Shown here: piece after piece, positions 1 to 8,862 of the stretch
Position numbering within the stretch: position 1 is the first letter of the stretch
Layout: each line of letters starts with the position of its first letter
NCBI RefSeq assembly: GCF_030433435.1
Contig: NZ_JANRHH010000047.1
Coordinates: 1 to 64,000 of the forward strand
From: Polycladomyces subterraneus
Lineage (GTDB): Bacteria > Bacillota > Bacilli > Thermoactinomycetales > JIR-001
Direction of reading: 5' to 3'
Length of the DNA stretch: 64,000 nucleotides
Made by a program: the position numbers and the translations under genes
Notes under the pieces: model-generated
What the model saw: the letters and a program-made list of their open reading frames with translations, nothing else
Told to the model about the DNA's origin: nothing
Databases searched by the model: none

Positions 1-381
1 CAGCCATTGTTGCTGATACGATCGAGCCACAACCGGTACACCGATGCGCTTCTCCAGCATAGGGAACGACACCGTGTAGAAGTCACCATTTTTCTCGACT
101 TTCAGGTTCTGATTGTTGAACGAACACCACATCCTCCTGAATACCCGAGCTTGTTGGTGTTTCTTCTGCGATTTCACATCCCGGATCGTTTGGTTTATGA
201 TCGCAGACGGGAACTTCTCGCCAGAAAACTCCTTGAAAATCTTGCTGGTCGCCTTGTTCACGTCGGGATGAAGCAGGAGCCAGTTTGCAAACTCCGTGTT
301 GATCTGGGTCATCCGTTCATACATAGCCTGTTTGAATTTGGTTGGTTTATACAGTTCCAACTTGAGTGTGATGGTGGGCAT
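1..381 (-). CDS. tnpB: TnpB, IS200/IS605-family RNA-guided nuclease, 5' part only
   Basis: The minus strand reads MPTITLKLELYKPTKFKQ and continues for 127 codons without a stop to the window edge. This matches the N-terminal region of IS605-type OrfB/TnpB, the RNA-guided nuclease family ancestral to Cas12. The start was chosen for a strong ribosome site (AGGGGGTGA) just upstream. That site overlaps the end of the upstream tnpA reading frame, so the two were probably translationally coupled. The RuvC-like catalytic residues lie outside the window, so it cannot be said whether the nuclease is intact. Family assignment rests on N-terminal resemblance and the adjacent tnpA remnant. Confidence 0.8.
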   Translation of the reverse strand, partial: MPTITLKLELYKPTKFKQAMYERMTQINTEFANWLLLHPDVNKATSKIFKEFSGEKFPSAIINQTIRDVKSQKKHQQARVFRRMWCSFNNQNLKVEKNGDFYTVSFPMLEKRIGVPVVARSYQQQWL

Positions 382-385
382 CCAT

Positions 386-721
386 TCACCCCCTTTTCTT
401 TTGTTCTTCCACATATCGCTGGATCGTTTATCTTGAAACGTTTCCAGCCGTACTAACAAAGAATGGGCGTGTCCACAAGCTGGGATGAGACAAGTGATTG
501 AATTCTTGCCTCAGTTTTCTAGAAGTCACCCCCTTCAATTTTGCCATGTCACTTCCATGGCAAGGATATCCCAGCCGTTTTCCTGACAAATGTCTTTCAC
601 CAACTTTTGAATCGCTCTTCCACTTGTTTATCAACGCTTTTCTGTGATTACGTGGGCAGAAAACAAAGTGGTAGTGAATCAGAGATACCGTCTTTTTGGT
701 CCTTCTGTATGCTTGTCCCAT
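386..721 (-). pseudogene. tnpA: Degenerate TnpA, IS200/IS605 Y1 transposase
   Basis: The start MGQAYRRTKKTVSLIHYHFV is typical of the Y1 HUH transposase of IS200/IS605. The gene is dead in several ways. After KALINK the expected VEERF and KLVKDICQENGW stretches lie in different frames. The segment that should carry the HUH motif (after AMEV) is deleted, and the sequence rejoins at KLKGVTSR. Near the end an in-frame TAA follows AGNVSR, and beyond it the frame continues as TIQRYVEEQKKRG, which contains the catalytic tyrosine helix. The original stop at 386-388 overlaps the ribosome site of tnpB. The copy cannot transpose itself. Confidence 0.85.
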
Positions 722-727
722 GGTTTT

Positions 728-762
728 AGTTGTATCAGTATTTTATAAATACTGAAACAACT
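728..762. repeat. Imperfect palindrome at the left end of the IS200/IS605 element
   Basis: An inner stem CAGTATTT/AAATACTG (736-754) with a 3-nt loop is extended by an outer stem AGTTG/CAACT across a small internal loop. It sits just upstream of the tnpA start. IS200/IS605 elements carry subterminal hairpins recognised by TnpA, so this is probably the left-end hairpin. The exact tip and cleavage site were not identified. Confidence 0.6.
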
Positions 763-1178
763 AAAAACAAAAAATGTTTCTCTAAGCGCCCTCTTCAGAG
801 GGCAACGAGCAATGCCGCCTTTCATCCCACGATTGAAACTGTGGGCTTTCAACTGTTTTCACTATAACAAAGGCGTATGAATATCCTGTCATGAGGAGCG
901 GATGTGAACGAAGGTGTGGTTCGGCAGTTTGCAGATCCGCGGAAAGGGTGGCCAATTCCTGCGGGTGACTGTTGAGCATCAGGCGGGGGCAAGATGAACG
1001 ACTCGCCTCTGAAGTTGAAATGTTTTTGTACCTTATATTAAAATAAACAATTCATTATTGCTTAAAGCATCCCCGCAAGGGGGATCCTGCGAAATACTCG
1101 CTTTCATCTACACAATGGATTGATGAGATCTCGCCGCCATTCATCAAGTGGGATGAACATGGTTGTAACGCGGTATTT
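763..1178. other. Gap between the IS remnant and yqeG
   Basis: No convincing gene. It holds a perfect GCCCTCT/AGAGGGC hairpin (788-803), a CCCAC/GTGGG hairpin (826-845), an AT-rich patch around 1030-1065 and a small GC hairpin near 1069-1086 (ATCCCC/GGGGGAT). The first two resemble transposon-end structures and may be further IS debris. The 65-codon minus-strand frame at 782-979 has no ribosome site or recognisable family. Confidence 0.4.
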
Positions 1179-1208
1179 TTGCCCTTGGTGGGACAAATGT
1201 GGTATAGT
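1179..1208 (+). promoter_or_regulatory. Sigma-A type promoter for yqeG operon
   Basis: TTGCCC at 1179-1184, an 18-nt spacer and TATAGT at 1203-1208, about 40 nt before the yqeG start. Confidence 0.5.
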
Positions 1209-1248
1209 TATTGCCGACATAAGTACGGACGATCGATGAGGTGGGCCT

Positions 1249-1770
1249 GTGTTTAAAGCGATTGTTCCTGATCTGTATGTACAATCTATATACGATATCG
1301 ACTTCCATCAGTTGCAACGTCGCGGGGTCAAAGCGGCCATCGTTGATTTGGACAATACACTGGTGGAAGCGGACCGTCCCGACGCCACCCCCAAATTGGT
1401 CAGTTGGTTGGACCAGGTACAGGGGATGGGATTTCGCGTGATGATCGTTTCCAACAACACGCGCACACGTGTGTCTCGGTTTGCGACACCCTTGCAGATT
1501 CCATTTATTCACCGTGCGAAGAAACCGCTCTCCCGTGCGTTCAAAAAGGCGTTGCGGCGCTTGGAGACCAAACCGGAGGAGACCGTGGTCATCGGTGATC
1601 AGTTGTTCACCGATGTGTTGGGAGCCAAACGAATGGGCCTGTTTGCAATTCTGGTCGTGCCGATTTCCGAATCAGAAGGCTTCTTCACCAAGATCAACCG
1701 TATGATGGAACGGATCGTCTTCCGCTGGATGAAAGAAAAGGGAATGTTGCGATGGGGGGATCGCCCGTGA
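1249..1770 (+). CDS. yqeG: YqeG family HAD IIIA-type phosphatase
   Basis: 173 residues. The HAD nucleophile motif is visible as DLDNTLVEADRP (about residues 36-47), with motif II in VMIVSNNTRTR and motif III/IV in VIGDQLFTDVLGAKRMG. The family is related to mitochondrial phosphatidylglycerophosphate phosphatases, but the substrate in Firmicutes is not settled. The GTG start was chosen for the GAGGTGGG ribosome site 5-6 nt upstream. The gene opens the conserved Bacillales operon with yqeH and overlaps it by 19 nt, so the two are probably translationally coupled. Confidence 0.9.
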   Translation: MFKAIVPDLYVQSIYDIDFHQLQRRGVKAAIVDLDNTLVEADRPDATPKLVSWLDQVQGMGFRVMIVSNNTRTRVSRFATPLQIPFIHRAKKPLSRAFKKALRRLETKPEETVVIGDQLFTDVLGAKRMGLFAILVVPISESEGFFTKINRMMERIVFRWMKEKGMLRWGDRP

Positions 1771-2876
1771 GGGAATCGGCATTGTACTGTGTGGGATGCG
1801 GCGTGCCGCTGCAAGCCGCTGACCCGAAACAACCGGGATATGTTCCGGAAAAGGTGCTGGCGGAGGCGGAGCAGGATGCCGTTTGCCAGCGTTGTTTTCG
1901 TATTCGGCATTATAACGAAGTGGCACCTGTCGTACAGGACCCCGGCTACTATGAGGACTTGCTGCAACGAATTGCGGATACGGACAGCCTCGTCGTTCAA
2001 GTGGTGGACCTGTTTGATTTCGACGGGAGTTGGATCCCGGATCTGCCGCGGTGGATCGGGGAAAATCCGCTTCTGTTGATCGCCAACAAAATCGATTTAT
2101 TCCCCAGATCGGTCAGGCACGGGCGGATTCGTGAATGGGTGCGCCGGTCCGCTGAGCGCCTCGGCGCGAATCCGGTGGATATCGTGCTGTGCAGTGCGGC
2201 CAAAGGTATTTACATACGGGAAGTGATGGCGGCCATCGAGCGTTACCGACAGGGGAGGGACGTGTACGTCGTCGGTGTCACCAACGTAGGGAAATCAACG
2301 TTGATCAACCGTTTATTGCATGATTTCGGCGATGGCGGTCAACCGATCACGACTTCGCCATATCCGGGTACGACCTTAGATACAATCCGGATTCCGTTGG
2401 AAGACGGGCGCACCCTGATTGACACCCCCGGCATCGTACGAAAGGATCGGTTGAGCGAATGGGTTTCTCCCGCCGATTTGAAGGTGATCGTACCCAAAGG
2501 CACCATAAATCCGCGCGTGTATCAGCTGAACGACCGGCAAACGCTATTCCTGGGCGGACTGGCACGCGTCGATTTTATAAAGGGACCGCGCCAGCCGTTT
2601 GTGTTGTATGTCTCCAATGCACTGTACATTCACCGGACCAAGTATGAGAAAGCGGATGAAATCCAACGGGCACATCTGGGTGAACTGTTGACACCGCCGG
2701 AAGATCCGTCCGTCTTGCCCCCTTGGCGCAAACAGCGATTCCACATTGCGGGCGGCGGGAAGCAGGATCTGGTGATCGCCGGCCTCGGATGGATCGCTGT
2801 TGGTAAAGAAGCGGCCGATATCGAGGTGTGGGTACCGGAAGGCATCCAGGTGGAATTGCGTCCGTCTGTCATCTAG
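1752..2876 (+). CDS. yqeH: YqeH, circularly permuted GTPase of 30S assembly
   Basis: 374 residues. An N-terminal zinc finger (CVGC at 13-16, CQRC at 45-48) precedes a GTPase domain whose motifs occur in permuted order: G4 (NKID) first, then the P-loop GVTNVGKST near residue 175, PGTTLDT, and G3 DTPG near residue 224. This arrangement defines the YqeH/RbgA-like permuted GTPases, which act in maturation of the small ribosomal subunit. A C-terminal domain of about 130 residues follows, as usual. A GTG 15 nt downstream is an alternative start. It lies between yqeG and aroE as in B. subtilis. Confidence 0.93.
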   Translation: MGGSPVRESALYCVGCGVPLQAADPKQPGYVPEKVLAEAEQDAVCQRCFRIRHYNEVAPVVQDPGYYEDLLQRIADTDSLVVQVVDLFDFDGSWIPDLPRWIGENPLLLIANKIDLFPRSVRHGRIREWVRRSAERLGANPVDIVLCSAAKGIYIREVMAAIERYRQGRDVYVVGVTNVGKSTLINRLLHDFGDGGQPITTSPYPGTTLDTIRIPLEDGRTLIDTPGIVRKDRLSEWVSPADLKVIVPKGTINPRVYQLNDRQTLFLGGLARVDFIKGPRQPFVLYVSNALYIHRTKYEKADEIQRAHLGELLTPPEDPSVLPPWRKQRFHIAGGGKQDLVIAGLGWIAVGKEAADIEVWVPEGIQVELRPSVI

Positions 2877-3154
2877 AACTTACTTCAACATGCAACATCA
2901 GCCAAGGGGAAGATGGAGCGAAATTTTCTTAAGCGAGTGATGCTAGCTTCTTGAAACCAGTGTACGGGAAGTAGCTTCGGGGCAGGCTTGCTCTGCTACC
3001 GGAAGACTCAGGTGGAGCGAGCCGGGAAAGTGATGTGGACGATTGAGATTAAACACGCTCTGGTCGGAGCGAGTGGAGAAAACGAGCCGCACACCAGGTT
3101 TCATCTTTCGAGAGCTTGGAAATGGTTAAAATGGAGGAGAGGAGAGCATCGCCT
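2877..3154 (+). other. Gap between yqeH and aroE with a weak copy of the intergenic core motif
   Basis: No gene. Around 3001-3040 the sequence GAAGACTC...GAGCGAGCCGGGAAAG resembles the recurring core element found at 8462, 21754, 24402 (minus), 37683 and 56666, but it is diverged and only partial. In B. subtilis these two genes are close, so the spacer is unusually long. No clear terminator or promoter was seen. Confidence 0.35.
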
Positions 3155-4006
3155 ATGCACATCGACGGAACGACCGGCGTCGTGGGACTATTGGGTCATC
3201 CGGTTGCCCATTCCAAATCGCCGGAGATGATGAATCGGGCGTTTCAGGCGGCCAGCCTTCCTTATATATATGCGGCGTTCGATGTGGCGCCGGAAGCGTT
3301 GGGCGATGCTGTGCGAGGTTTACGCGCCTTGGGTGTCCGCGGTTGGAATGTCACGATCCCGCACAAAGTCGCCATCATGGAATGGTTGGATGAAGTGGAC
3401 GAAACAGCCAGGGCTATCGGTGCCGTTAACACGGTGGTCAACGACAACGGCCGATTGGTCGGGTACAATACCGACGGTGCGGGTTATCTGCGCTCGCTTC
3501 GGGAGGAAACCGGCCTGGATGTTACTGCACAACGCGTATTGATCATCGGTGCGGGTGGTGCGGCACGAGCGGTGGGACATGCACTGGCGACGGCGGGGGT
3601 GCAGCACATCACGGTGGCCAACCGCACAGTGGAAAAAGCGGAGGAACTGGCGGCCCATCTCCGGCAGTGGACGGTGACAGATGTGGTCGGGTTGGCCGAC
3701 ATCGACCAAGTGATGGAGGATACCACCCTGTTGGTGCAATCCACATCTGTGGGAATGCATCCGCATGTGGATGAGATGCCGATCTCGCCGTCCAGTCTGC
3801 ATCATCGTCTTATCGTGAGTGATCTGATTTACCGGCCGAAGAGTACTCGATTGTTGCAAGAGGCGAAAAAACGGGGAGCCCGTGTGCACTCCGGATTGGG
3901 CATGTTGCTCTACCAAGCGGTGTTGGCGTTCGAACATTGGATGGGATGTCCCGCACCGGTTGAGATCATGCGGGAGGTGCTGGAAGCCTCACTGCAAGGA
4001 GAATGA
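3155..4006 (+). CDS. aroE: Shikimate dehydrogenase (NADP+)
   Basis: 283 residues. It reduces 3-dehydroshikimate to shikimate in aromatic amino acid biosynthesis. Visible are the substrate-binding HSKSP motif near residue 15, NVTIPHK with the catalytic lysine, the NADP-binding glycine loop IGAGGAARA and the NADP-specific NRT segment. The ATG at 3155 was preferred over an upstream in-frame ATG (3116) because a strong GGAGGAGAGGAG site sits 8 nt before it and family members start this way. yqeI, normally next in this operon, is missing: nadD follows after 21 nt. Confidence 0.95.
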   Translation: MHIDGTTGVVGLLGHPVAHSKSPEMMNRAFQAASLPYIYAAFDVAPEALGDAVRGLRALGVRGWNVTIPHKVAIMEWLDEVDETARAIGAVNTVVNDNGRLVGYNTDGAGYLRSLREETGLDVTAQRVLIIGAGGAARAVGHALATAGVQHITVANRTVEKAEELAAHLRQWTVTDVVGLADIDQVMEDTTLLVQSTSVGMHPHVDEMPISPSSLHHRLIVSDLIYRPKSTRLLQEAKKRGARVHSGLGMLLYQAVLAFEHWMGCPAPVEIMREVLEASLQGE

Positions 4007-4027
4007 TGGCGGAAATGAGGATGTGTG

Positions 4028-4612
4028 ATGAACATCGGCATTTTTGGCGGCACGTTTGATCCGATTCATATCGGTCATCTGATCATTGCCGAACAGGCGT
4101 GGCAAAGTGCCGGATTGGACGAGGTGTGGTTCATCCCGGCAGCGTCTCCGCCCCACAAACCGGGACAAGGCATCACTCCCGCAGAACATCGGGTGGCAAT
4201 GGTCAGGCTGGCGATACGCGATCACCCCAAGTTTCGATTGTCCACAGTTGAGTTGCAACGCCCGGGACCATCCTATACTGTGGATACGGTTCGCCAGCTG
4301 TGTGCACAACATCCACATGATCGGTTTTTTCTCATTGTGGGCGGGGATATGGTGAACGATTTGCCGAATTGGTATAAAATAGAGGAAATCCTGCAAATGG
4401 TGGACATCATCGGACACGCGCGCCCCGGAACGAAGACGGATGCTTTGCCCCCGGAGATCGAGGAGAAAGTGATCTGGGTGCAAGATCCCGTCACTGTGAA
4501 TATTTCATCCACTCAGATTCGCCGGCAATTGGCGCGTGGTGCTTCCGGGCGGTATCTTTTGCCGGAACCGGTGCGCAAGTACATCAAGGGGAAGAGGTTG
4601 TATGGAACGTGA
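4028..4612 (+). CDS. nadD: Nicotinate-nucleotide adenylyltransferase
   Basis: 194 residues. It adenylates nicotinate mononucleotide to deamido-NAD+, the penultimate step of NAD biosynthesis. The nucleotidyltransferase signature GTFDPIHIGH is at the N-terminus and ISSTQIRR near residue 160 is the second ATP-binding motif. ATG 4028 was chosen (GAGG 7 nt upstream) over a GTG one codon earlier. The end overlaps the start of yqeK by 11 nt, as in the conserved Bacillales nadD-yqeK-rsfS cluster. Confidence 0.95.
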   Translation: MNIGIFGGTFDPIHIGHLIIAEQAWQSAGLDEVWFIPAASPPHKPGQGITPAEHRVAMVRLAIRDHPKFRLSTVELQRPGPSYTVDTVRQLCAQHPHDRFFLIVGGDMVNDLPNWYKIEEILQMVDIIGHARPGTKTDALPPEIEEKVIWVQDPVTVNISSTQIRRQLARGASGRYLLPEPVRKYIKGKRLYGT

Positions 4613-5180
4613 GAAGTTGTTGCAAGCTGTAGAAAAGGAACTACCCCGATCACGGTTTGAACACACTTTGCGCGTTGCGGAAACGGCCGTTCGATTGGCC
4701 GATCGGTTCGGAGCTGATAAAGAGAAGGCCGATTTGGCGGGTATTCTGCATGATTACTGCAAATATTGGCCGGATGAACGCATGAGGGATTGGATTCTTC
4801 GTCATCATTTACCGTCGGATCTGTTACACTATAATAAAGAATTGTGGCATGCCCCCGTCGGTGCCGAAGCGGTGCGCGAGTGCCTGGGGGTGACGGATCC
4901 CGAGGTGTTGGACGCGATCCGTTACCATACGACCGGACGGCCGAACATGACGCGCTTGGAACAAGTGGTGTTTCTGGCGGATTATATCGAACCAGGCCGA
5001 CGGTTCCCCGGTGTGGACGAAGTGCGCGCCGTGGCCGAATCCGACTTGGATCGTGCCGTGTTGATGGCGCTCGACAACACGATTCGCTTCCTGATCGACC
5101 GTGGTCAGAAGGTGTATCCCTTGACGCTTATGGCCCGAAACGATGTATTGGAGCGGGTGTCGGGAAAAAATTCATCCTGA
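4602..5180 (+). CDS. yqeK: YqeK, HD-domain Ap4A hydrolase
   Basis: 192 residues. HD-superfamily metal residues are seen in RFEHTLRV, GILHDYCKYW, a downstream HHLP...HAPVGA region and DYIEPGRR. Family members hydrolyse diadenosine tetraphosphate symmetrically to two ADP. The ATG inside the nadD end was chosen because the upstream extension of this frame lies within nadD and has no homology. The gene is coupled to nadD and followed 14 nt later by rsfS. Confidence 0.9.
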   Translation: MEREKLLQAVEKELPRSRFEHTLRVAETAVRLADRFGADKEKADLAGILHDYCKYWPDERMRDWILRHHLPSDLLHYNKELWHAPVGAEAVRECLGVTDPEVLDAIRYHTTGRPNMTRLEQVVFLADYIEPGRRFPGVDEVRAVAESDLDRAVLMALDNTIRFLIDRGQKVYPLTLMARNDVLERVSGKNSS

Positions 5181-5194
5181 GGAGGGTATCGTTT

Positions 5195-5539
5195 TTGAAC
5201 CTGGTGGAGATTGCGCAATTGGCGGCTACGACTGCCGAGGAGAAAAAGGCACAGCGTGTCACCATCCTGGATATCCGTGGATTGTCGGTGATTGCCGATT
5301 ACTTCGTCATCTGTCACGGAAATTCGCAAAAGCAAGTGCAAGCCATTGTAACTGCGATCAAGGACAAAATGCACGAGGCAAAGGTTCCTCTCAGGGGAAT
5401 CGAAGGGTTTGCCGAGGCGCGCTGGGTACTGATGGACCTCGGGGATGTAGTCGTCCACGTCTTCCACAAGGATGAACGCGAATTTTACGACCTGGAACGG
5501 TTGTGGGGCGATGCCAGGGAAATTCGACAGGTGCAATGA
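5195..5539 (+). CDS. rsfS: Ribosome silencing factor RsfS (YqeL)
   Basis: 114 residues. RsfS binds uL14 and blocks subunit joining when nutrients fall. Conserved segments are LDIRGLSVIADYFVICHGNS, GFAEARWVLMDLGDVVVHVF and the C-terminal REFYDLERLWGDA. The start is a TTG preceded by GAGGAGGG 7 nt upstream. The frame is open further upstream (from 4844) but that part lies inside yqeK and is not protein-like. yqeM, usually next, is absent: the operon ends here and a promoter for leuS follows. Confidence 0.93.
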   Translation: MNLVEIAQLAATTAEEKKAQRVTILDIRGLSVIADYFVICHGNSQKQVQAIVTAIKDKMHEAKVPLRGIEGFAEARWVLMDLGDVVVHVFHKDEREFYDLERLWGDAREIRQVQ

Positions 5540-5620
5540 GGAACATCCTATGAATCGGTATGGAATGGGTCGATTTTGTGAACAATGTTAAAAACTCGTG
5601 AACAAATGGTAGAGAACCCA

Positions 5621-5650
5621 TTGACACGTGTCCAAGCTGTTTCATATAAT
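5621..5650 (+). promoter_or_regulatory. Sigma-A promoter for leuS leader
   Basis: Consensus TTGACA (5621-5626) and TATAAT (5645-5650) with an 18-nt spacer, immediately ahead of the leucine T-box. Confidence 0.85.
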
Positions 5651-5659
5651 GTGAATCAA

Positions 5660-5950
5660 ACATCGCCATAAGCCAAGATTCGACAAAGCTTGGATGAGGA
5701 GTAGTAATCTAGCTTCCTCTGCTCAGAGAGTCGGCGTTCAGGTGCAAGCCGATCAGAGAGGTTGGATGAACTCGCCTCATCGCTCCGGATGGGAAAGTGC
5801 AGTACTGTCCGGCGGAACATCCCCGTTACGGATGATGGAGTGGGCATTTGTTCGGCAGACGCCGTACAAATGTCAACTAGGGTGGTACCGCGGGAGTTGT
5901 GAACTAACCTCTCGTCCCTAGCAAGGAAGGCTGGGGGCGGGAGGTTTTCA
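5660..5950 (+). promoter_or_regulatory. T-box riboswitch (leucine, CTC specifier)
   Basis: The T-box sequence AGGGTGGTACCGCGGG (about 5879-5894) is diagnostic. It can form the antiterminator, or be replaced by a terminator whose arms (AACCTC...CGTCCC and GGGCG...GAGGTT) end in TTTT near 5945. In the stem I region GATGAACTCGCC places CTC at the expected specifier position, the codon for leucine, which agrees with the downstream gene. Uncharged leucyl-tRNA should promote readthrough. Confidence 0.93.
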
Positions 5951-5978
5951 TATTTTGGTGTGAAGGAGGTTGGGTCAC

Positions 5979-8435
5979 ATGCGGACGTATCAACCGAGTG
6001 AAATCGAACCGAAATGGCAAGCGGTCTGGCAGGAGCGCCGCATGCACCGGACCGACGAGGATCGGGACAAACCGAAATTTTACGCGCTGGAACAATTCCC
6101 TTATCCTTCGGGTGAAGGGTTACATATGGGCCATGTTCGGGTGTATACCATCGGGGATGTGATCGCCCGCTTCAAACGGATGAACGGATACCGCGTCCTG
6201 CACCCCATGGGCGCTGACGCGTTCGGTCTTCCGGCGGAGAATGCCGCCATCCAGCGGGGGGTGAATCCCCGCGAGTGGACGTTGAAAAATATGAAGCGGA
6301 TTCGGGAGGAACAAGCCCGGCTGGGCGTGTCGTACGACTGGGAGCGATATGTCGGTACATGTTTGCCGGATTATTACAAATTGACGCAGTGGCTGTTTCT
6401 GCTCTTTTACGAGCGGGGGCTGGCTTATCGCGAAAAGGCGGCTGTCAACTGGTGCCCCACCTGTAATACGGTGCTGGCCAACGAACAAGTTGAAAACGGG
6501 CTGTGTTGGCGTTGTGACTCGGAGGTGACCAAAAAGGAGCTGGAGCAATGGTTCCTGCGCATCACCGATTACGCCGACCGTCTGCTCGAAGGATTGGACC
6601 GGCTGCCGAAATGGCCAGACAAAGTGAAGGCCATGCAGCGGAACTGGATTGGTCGCAGCGAGGGGGCGCACGTCACCTTTACGATCCCCGAACTGGATCA
6701 TGAAAAAGTAACTGTGTTCACCACTCGTCCCGACACGTTGTTCGGTGTCACTTACCTGGTGTTGGCACCGGAGCATCCGCTGGTTCCGCAATTGATCCGT
6801 GGGAAGGAAAATGAATCGATCATTGCCGATTTTATCGAACGCATGCGGAAAGAATCCGAAATCACGCGGACAGCGGCGGATGCGGAAAAAGTGGGCTATT
6901 TCACGGGAGCGTATGCTCAACATCCTTTAACCGGTGAAAAAGTGCCAATCTGGGTGGCAAACTATGTCTTGATGGATTACGGCACTGGCGCGGTGATGGG
7001 AGTACCGGCCCACGATGAGCGGGACTTCCTGTTCGCCCGGAAATACGATTTGCCGATTCGAGTCGTCATCCGTCCGGAGGAGGGGGTCACCGACGAGTTG
7101 ACAGAAGCGTATACCGGCGAAGGGAAACTGGTCAACTCGGGTGATTTCAACGGATTGAACAACCGGGAAGCGATCAAGGCCATCGCCCGTCATCTGGAGG
7201 AAAAAGGGCTGGGCGGACCGACGGTCAACTACCGCCTGCGCGACTGGCTGATTTCGCGGCAACGGTATTGGGGATGCCCGATTCCGATCGTCTACTGCGA
7301 CGATTGTGGCATCGTCCCGGTACCGAAAGAACAACTGCCGGTTCTTCTGCCCGAAGACGTCGTATTTGACGGCAAACGCAATCCGCTCACCACGTCGGAA
7401 ACGTTTGTGCACACCGAATGTCCCCGCTGCGGCAAGTCGGCACGCCGGGAGACGGACACGATGGATACGTTTATCGATTCGTCCTGGTATTTCTTCCGGT
7501 ATACGGATGCGCACAACGAAGACATGCCGTTCGATCCGGACAAGGTGAAGGATTGGCTGCCGGTCGACGAGTATATCGGCGGGATTGAGCACGCTGTGTT
7601 GCATCTGTTGTACTCTCGATTCTTCACCAAGGTGCTGTACGATGCCGGGTTGGTGCCAGTGGATGAACCGTTTACAAGCCTGCTGACCCAGGGAATGGTG
7701 CTCAAAGACGGAGCAAAAATGTCCAAGTCCAAGGGTAACGTGGTCAGCCCGATGGAGATCGTCGAAAAATACGGGGCGGACACTGCCAGGATGTTTATCC
7801 TGTTTGCCGCACCACCGGAGCGTGACTTGGAATGGTCGGATGCCGGGGTGGAAGGCAGCTACCGTTTCTTGAACCGCGTCTGGCGGATGGTGGAGCAGCA
7901 CGCCTCCCTGTTCGAACAACGCCCCGCACCTGATACGACGAGCAGAGAAGCCCAGGAACTGAACCGGTTGCGTCACCGAACCGTCAAAAAAGTGACGGAA
8001 GATGTGAATGAACGTTATCACTTCAACACCGCCATCAGCGCCATCATGGAACTGGTCAACGGTATCTATGCCTATCCGGAGGATGCCGACCGCGGAACAC
8101 TGGCCGATGCGATTGAGACGGTCGTGCTGTTGTTGGCGCCGTTTGCCCCTCATATCACAGAAGAACTGTGGCAGCGGATGGGCCATCAAGACAGCGTGCA
8201 TGCCCAGTCGTGGCCGACCTTTGATCCGGCTGCTTTGGTGCAAAACGAAGTGGAGATCGCCGTGCAGATCAACGGTAAGGTGCGGGATAAAGTGGTTGTG
8301 CCGGCTGAGGCGGACAAGAGCGAAGTGGAAGCACTGGTCATGAAGCTGGACCGTGTCCAAACACTGTTGGAGGGGAAAACGGTCCGCAAAGTGATCGTCG
8401 TACCGCGCAAATTGGTCAACATCGTGGCAAATTGA
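5979..8435 (+). CDS. leuS: Leucyl-tRNA synthetase
   Basis: 818 residues, normal for bacterial LeuRS. Class I signatures are HMGH at about residue 49 and KMSKS at about 580. The CP1 editing domain follows the zinc-like CPTC...CWRC region, with [13 protein letters not shown] and the editing-site stretch [15 protein letters not shown]. The C-terminal part has the anticodon-binding domain and a short [10 protein letters not shown] tail. ATG 5979 was chosen because GGAGG lies 10 nt upstream; an in-frame TTG at 5970 is too close to that site. It is controlled by the upstream T-box and has its own transcript. Confidence 0.97.
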   Translation: MRTYQPSEIEPKWQAVWQERRMHRTDEDRDKPKFYALEQFPYPSGEGLHMGHVRVYTIGDVIARFKRMNGYRVLHPMGADAFGLPAENAAIQRGVNPREWTLKNMKRIREEQARLGVSYDWERYVGTCLPDYYKLTQWLFLLFYERGLAYREKAAVNWCPTCNTVLANEQVENGLCWRCDSEVTKKELEQWFLRITDYADRLLEGLDRLPKWPDKVKAMQRNWIGRSEGAHVTFTIPELDHEKVTVFTTRPDTLFGVTYLVLAPEHPLVPQLIRGKENESIIADFIERMRKESEITRTAADAEKVGYFTGAYAQHPLTGEKVPIWVANYVLMDYGTGAVMGVPAHDERDFLFARKYDLPIRVVIRPEEGVTDELTEAYTGEGKLVNSGDFNGLNNREAIKAIARHLEEKGLGGPTVNYRLRDWLISRQRYWGCPIPIVYCDDCGIVPVPKEQLPVLLPEDVVFDGKRNPLTTSETFVHTECPRCGKSARRETDTMDTFIDSSWYFFRYTDAHNEDMPFDPDKVKDWLPVDEYIGGIEHAVLHLLYSRFFTKVLYDAGLVPVDEPFTSLLTQGMVLKDGAKMSKSKGNVVSPMEIVEKYGADTARMFILFAAPPERDLEWSDAGVEGSYRFLNRVWRMVEQHASLFEQRPAPDTTSREAQELNRLRHRTVKKVTEDVNERYHFNTAISAIMELVNGIYAYPEDADRGTLADAIETVVLLLAPFAPHITEELWQRMGHQDSVHAQSWPTFDPAALVQNEVEIAVQINGKVRDKVVVPAEADKSEVEALVMKLDRVQTLLEGKTVRKVIVVPRKLVNIVAN

Positions 8436-8461
8436 CTCACATGATCGGATGTATCATCGTT

Positions 8462-8562
8462 TAGCGACTACTCAAGCCCGATAGGAAGGACCGGAACGCG
8501 CAGGGATTCCATTGCCGGTCGTGTTGTCGAACCCTGTGCTTCCGGTGCTGGTCGGGCTTGTT
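8462..8562 (+). repeat. Intergenic core element copy, forming a long nested hairpin after leuS
   Basis: TTAGCGACTACTCAAGCCCG...GGACCGGAACGCGCAGGGATT matches the core repeated at 21754, 37683, 56666 and on the minus strand at 24402. Here it is also the 5' arm of a long hairpin: AAGCCCGA, CCGGAA and GCGCAGGG pair in order with CCCTGTGC, TTCCGG and TCGGGCTT, followed by TTTTC. It probably acts as the leuS terminator. Confidence 0.6.
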
Positions 8563-8625
8563 TTCTTACCTTCGCTCCGTAGCAACGGTTAGAGTCGCTC
8601 GACAGGAAATTCAGATTCGCTCATT

Positions 8626-8775
8626 TAAAAGTGAAGGGTGTTCGTTTTTCCACGAGCGACCTTTAAGCTTGCCGAAAGGGAAGCGAGAGGGAAAAAGGCT
8701 CACCCAGAATCACGATTGTACCGACCACTCTGTCAGCAGTTGCAGACCGCTATGTAACGGGCTTTTTCTTTTTGC
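8626..8775 (+). repeat. Structured intergenic element: GAGCGAC hairpin, TGTCAGCAG box, weak terminator
   Basis: GGGTGTTCGTTTTTCC pairs with GGAAAAAGGCTCACCC around the motif CGAGCGACCTTTAAGC. It continues with AATCACGATTG and GACCACTCTGTCAGCAG, then CCG/CGG and a long T-run (8761-8775). The same order of parts occurs after trpEG (37875-38013). No protein is encoded. The function is unknown. Confidence 0.55.
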
Positions 8776-8862
8776 ATGAGAAAGCGATCCCTTCCACATC
8801 CTAAAGGATAGCCGCTGATCAGATCCGAAGATCGGCAATCTGAAGGAAAGGATGTCTGGTAC

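Noticed and set aside
7-456. 149-codon open frame on the plus strand
   Set aside because: It lies opposite tnpB, whose protein sequence matches a known family; the plus-strand translation has no family resemblance.
782-979. 65-codon frame on the minus strand
   Set aside because: No ribosome site and no recognisable motif; it overlaps two hairpins that look like transposon-end debris.
4844-5194. Long upstream extension of the rsfS frame
   Set aside because: It runs inside yqeK and does not resemble RsfS; the TTG at 5195 has a proper ribosome site.
6927-8360. 477-codon minus-strand frame inside leuS
   Set aside because: A shadow produced by the codon bias of leuS; no start signal and no family similarity.
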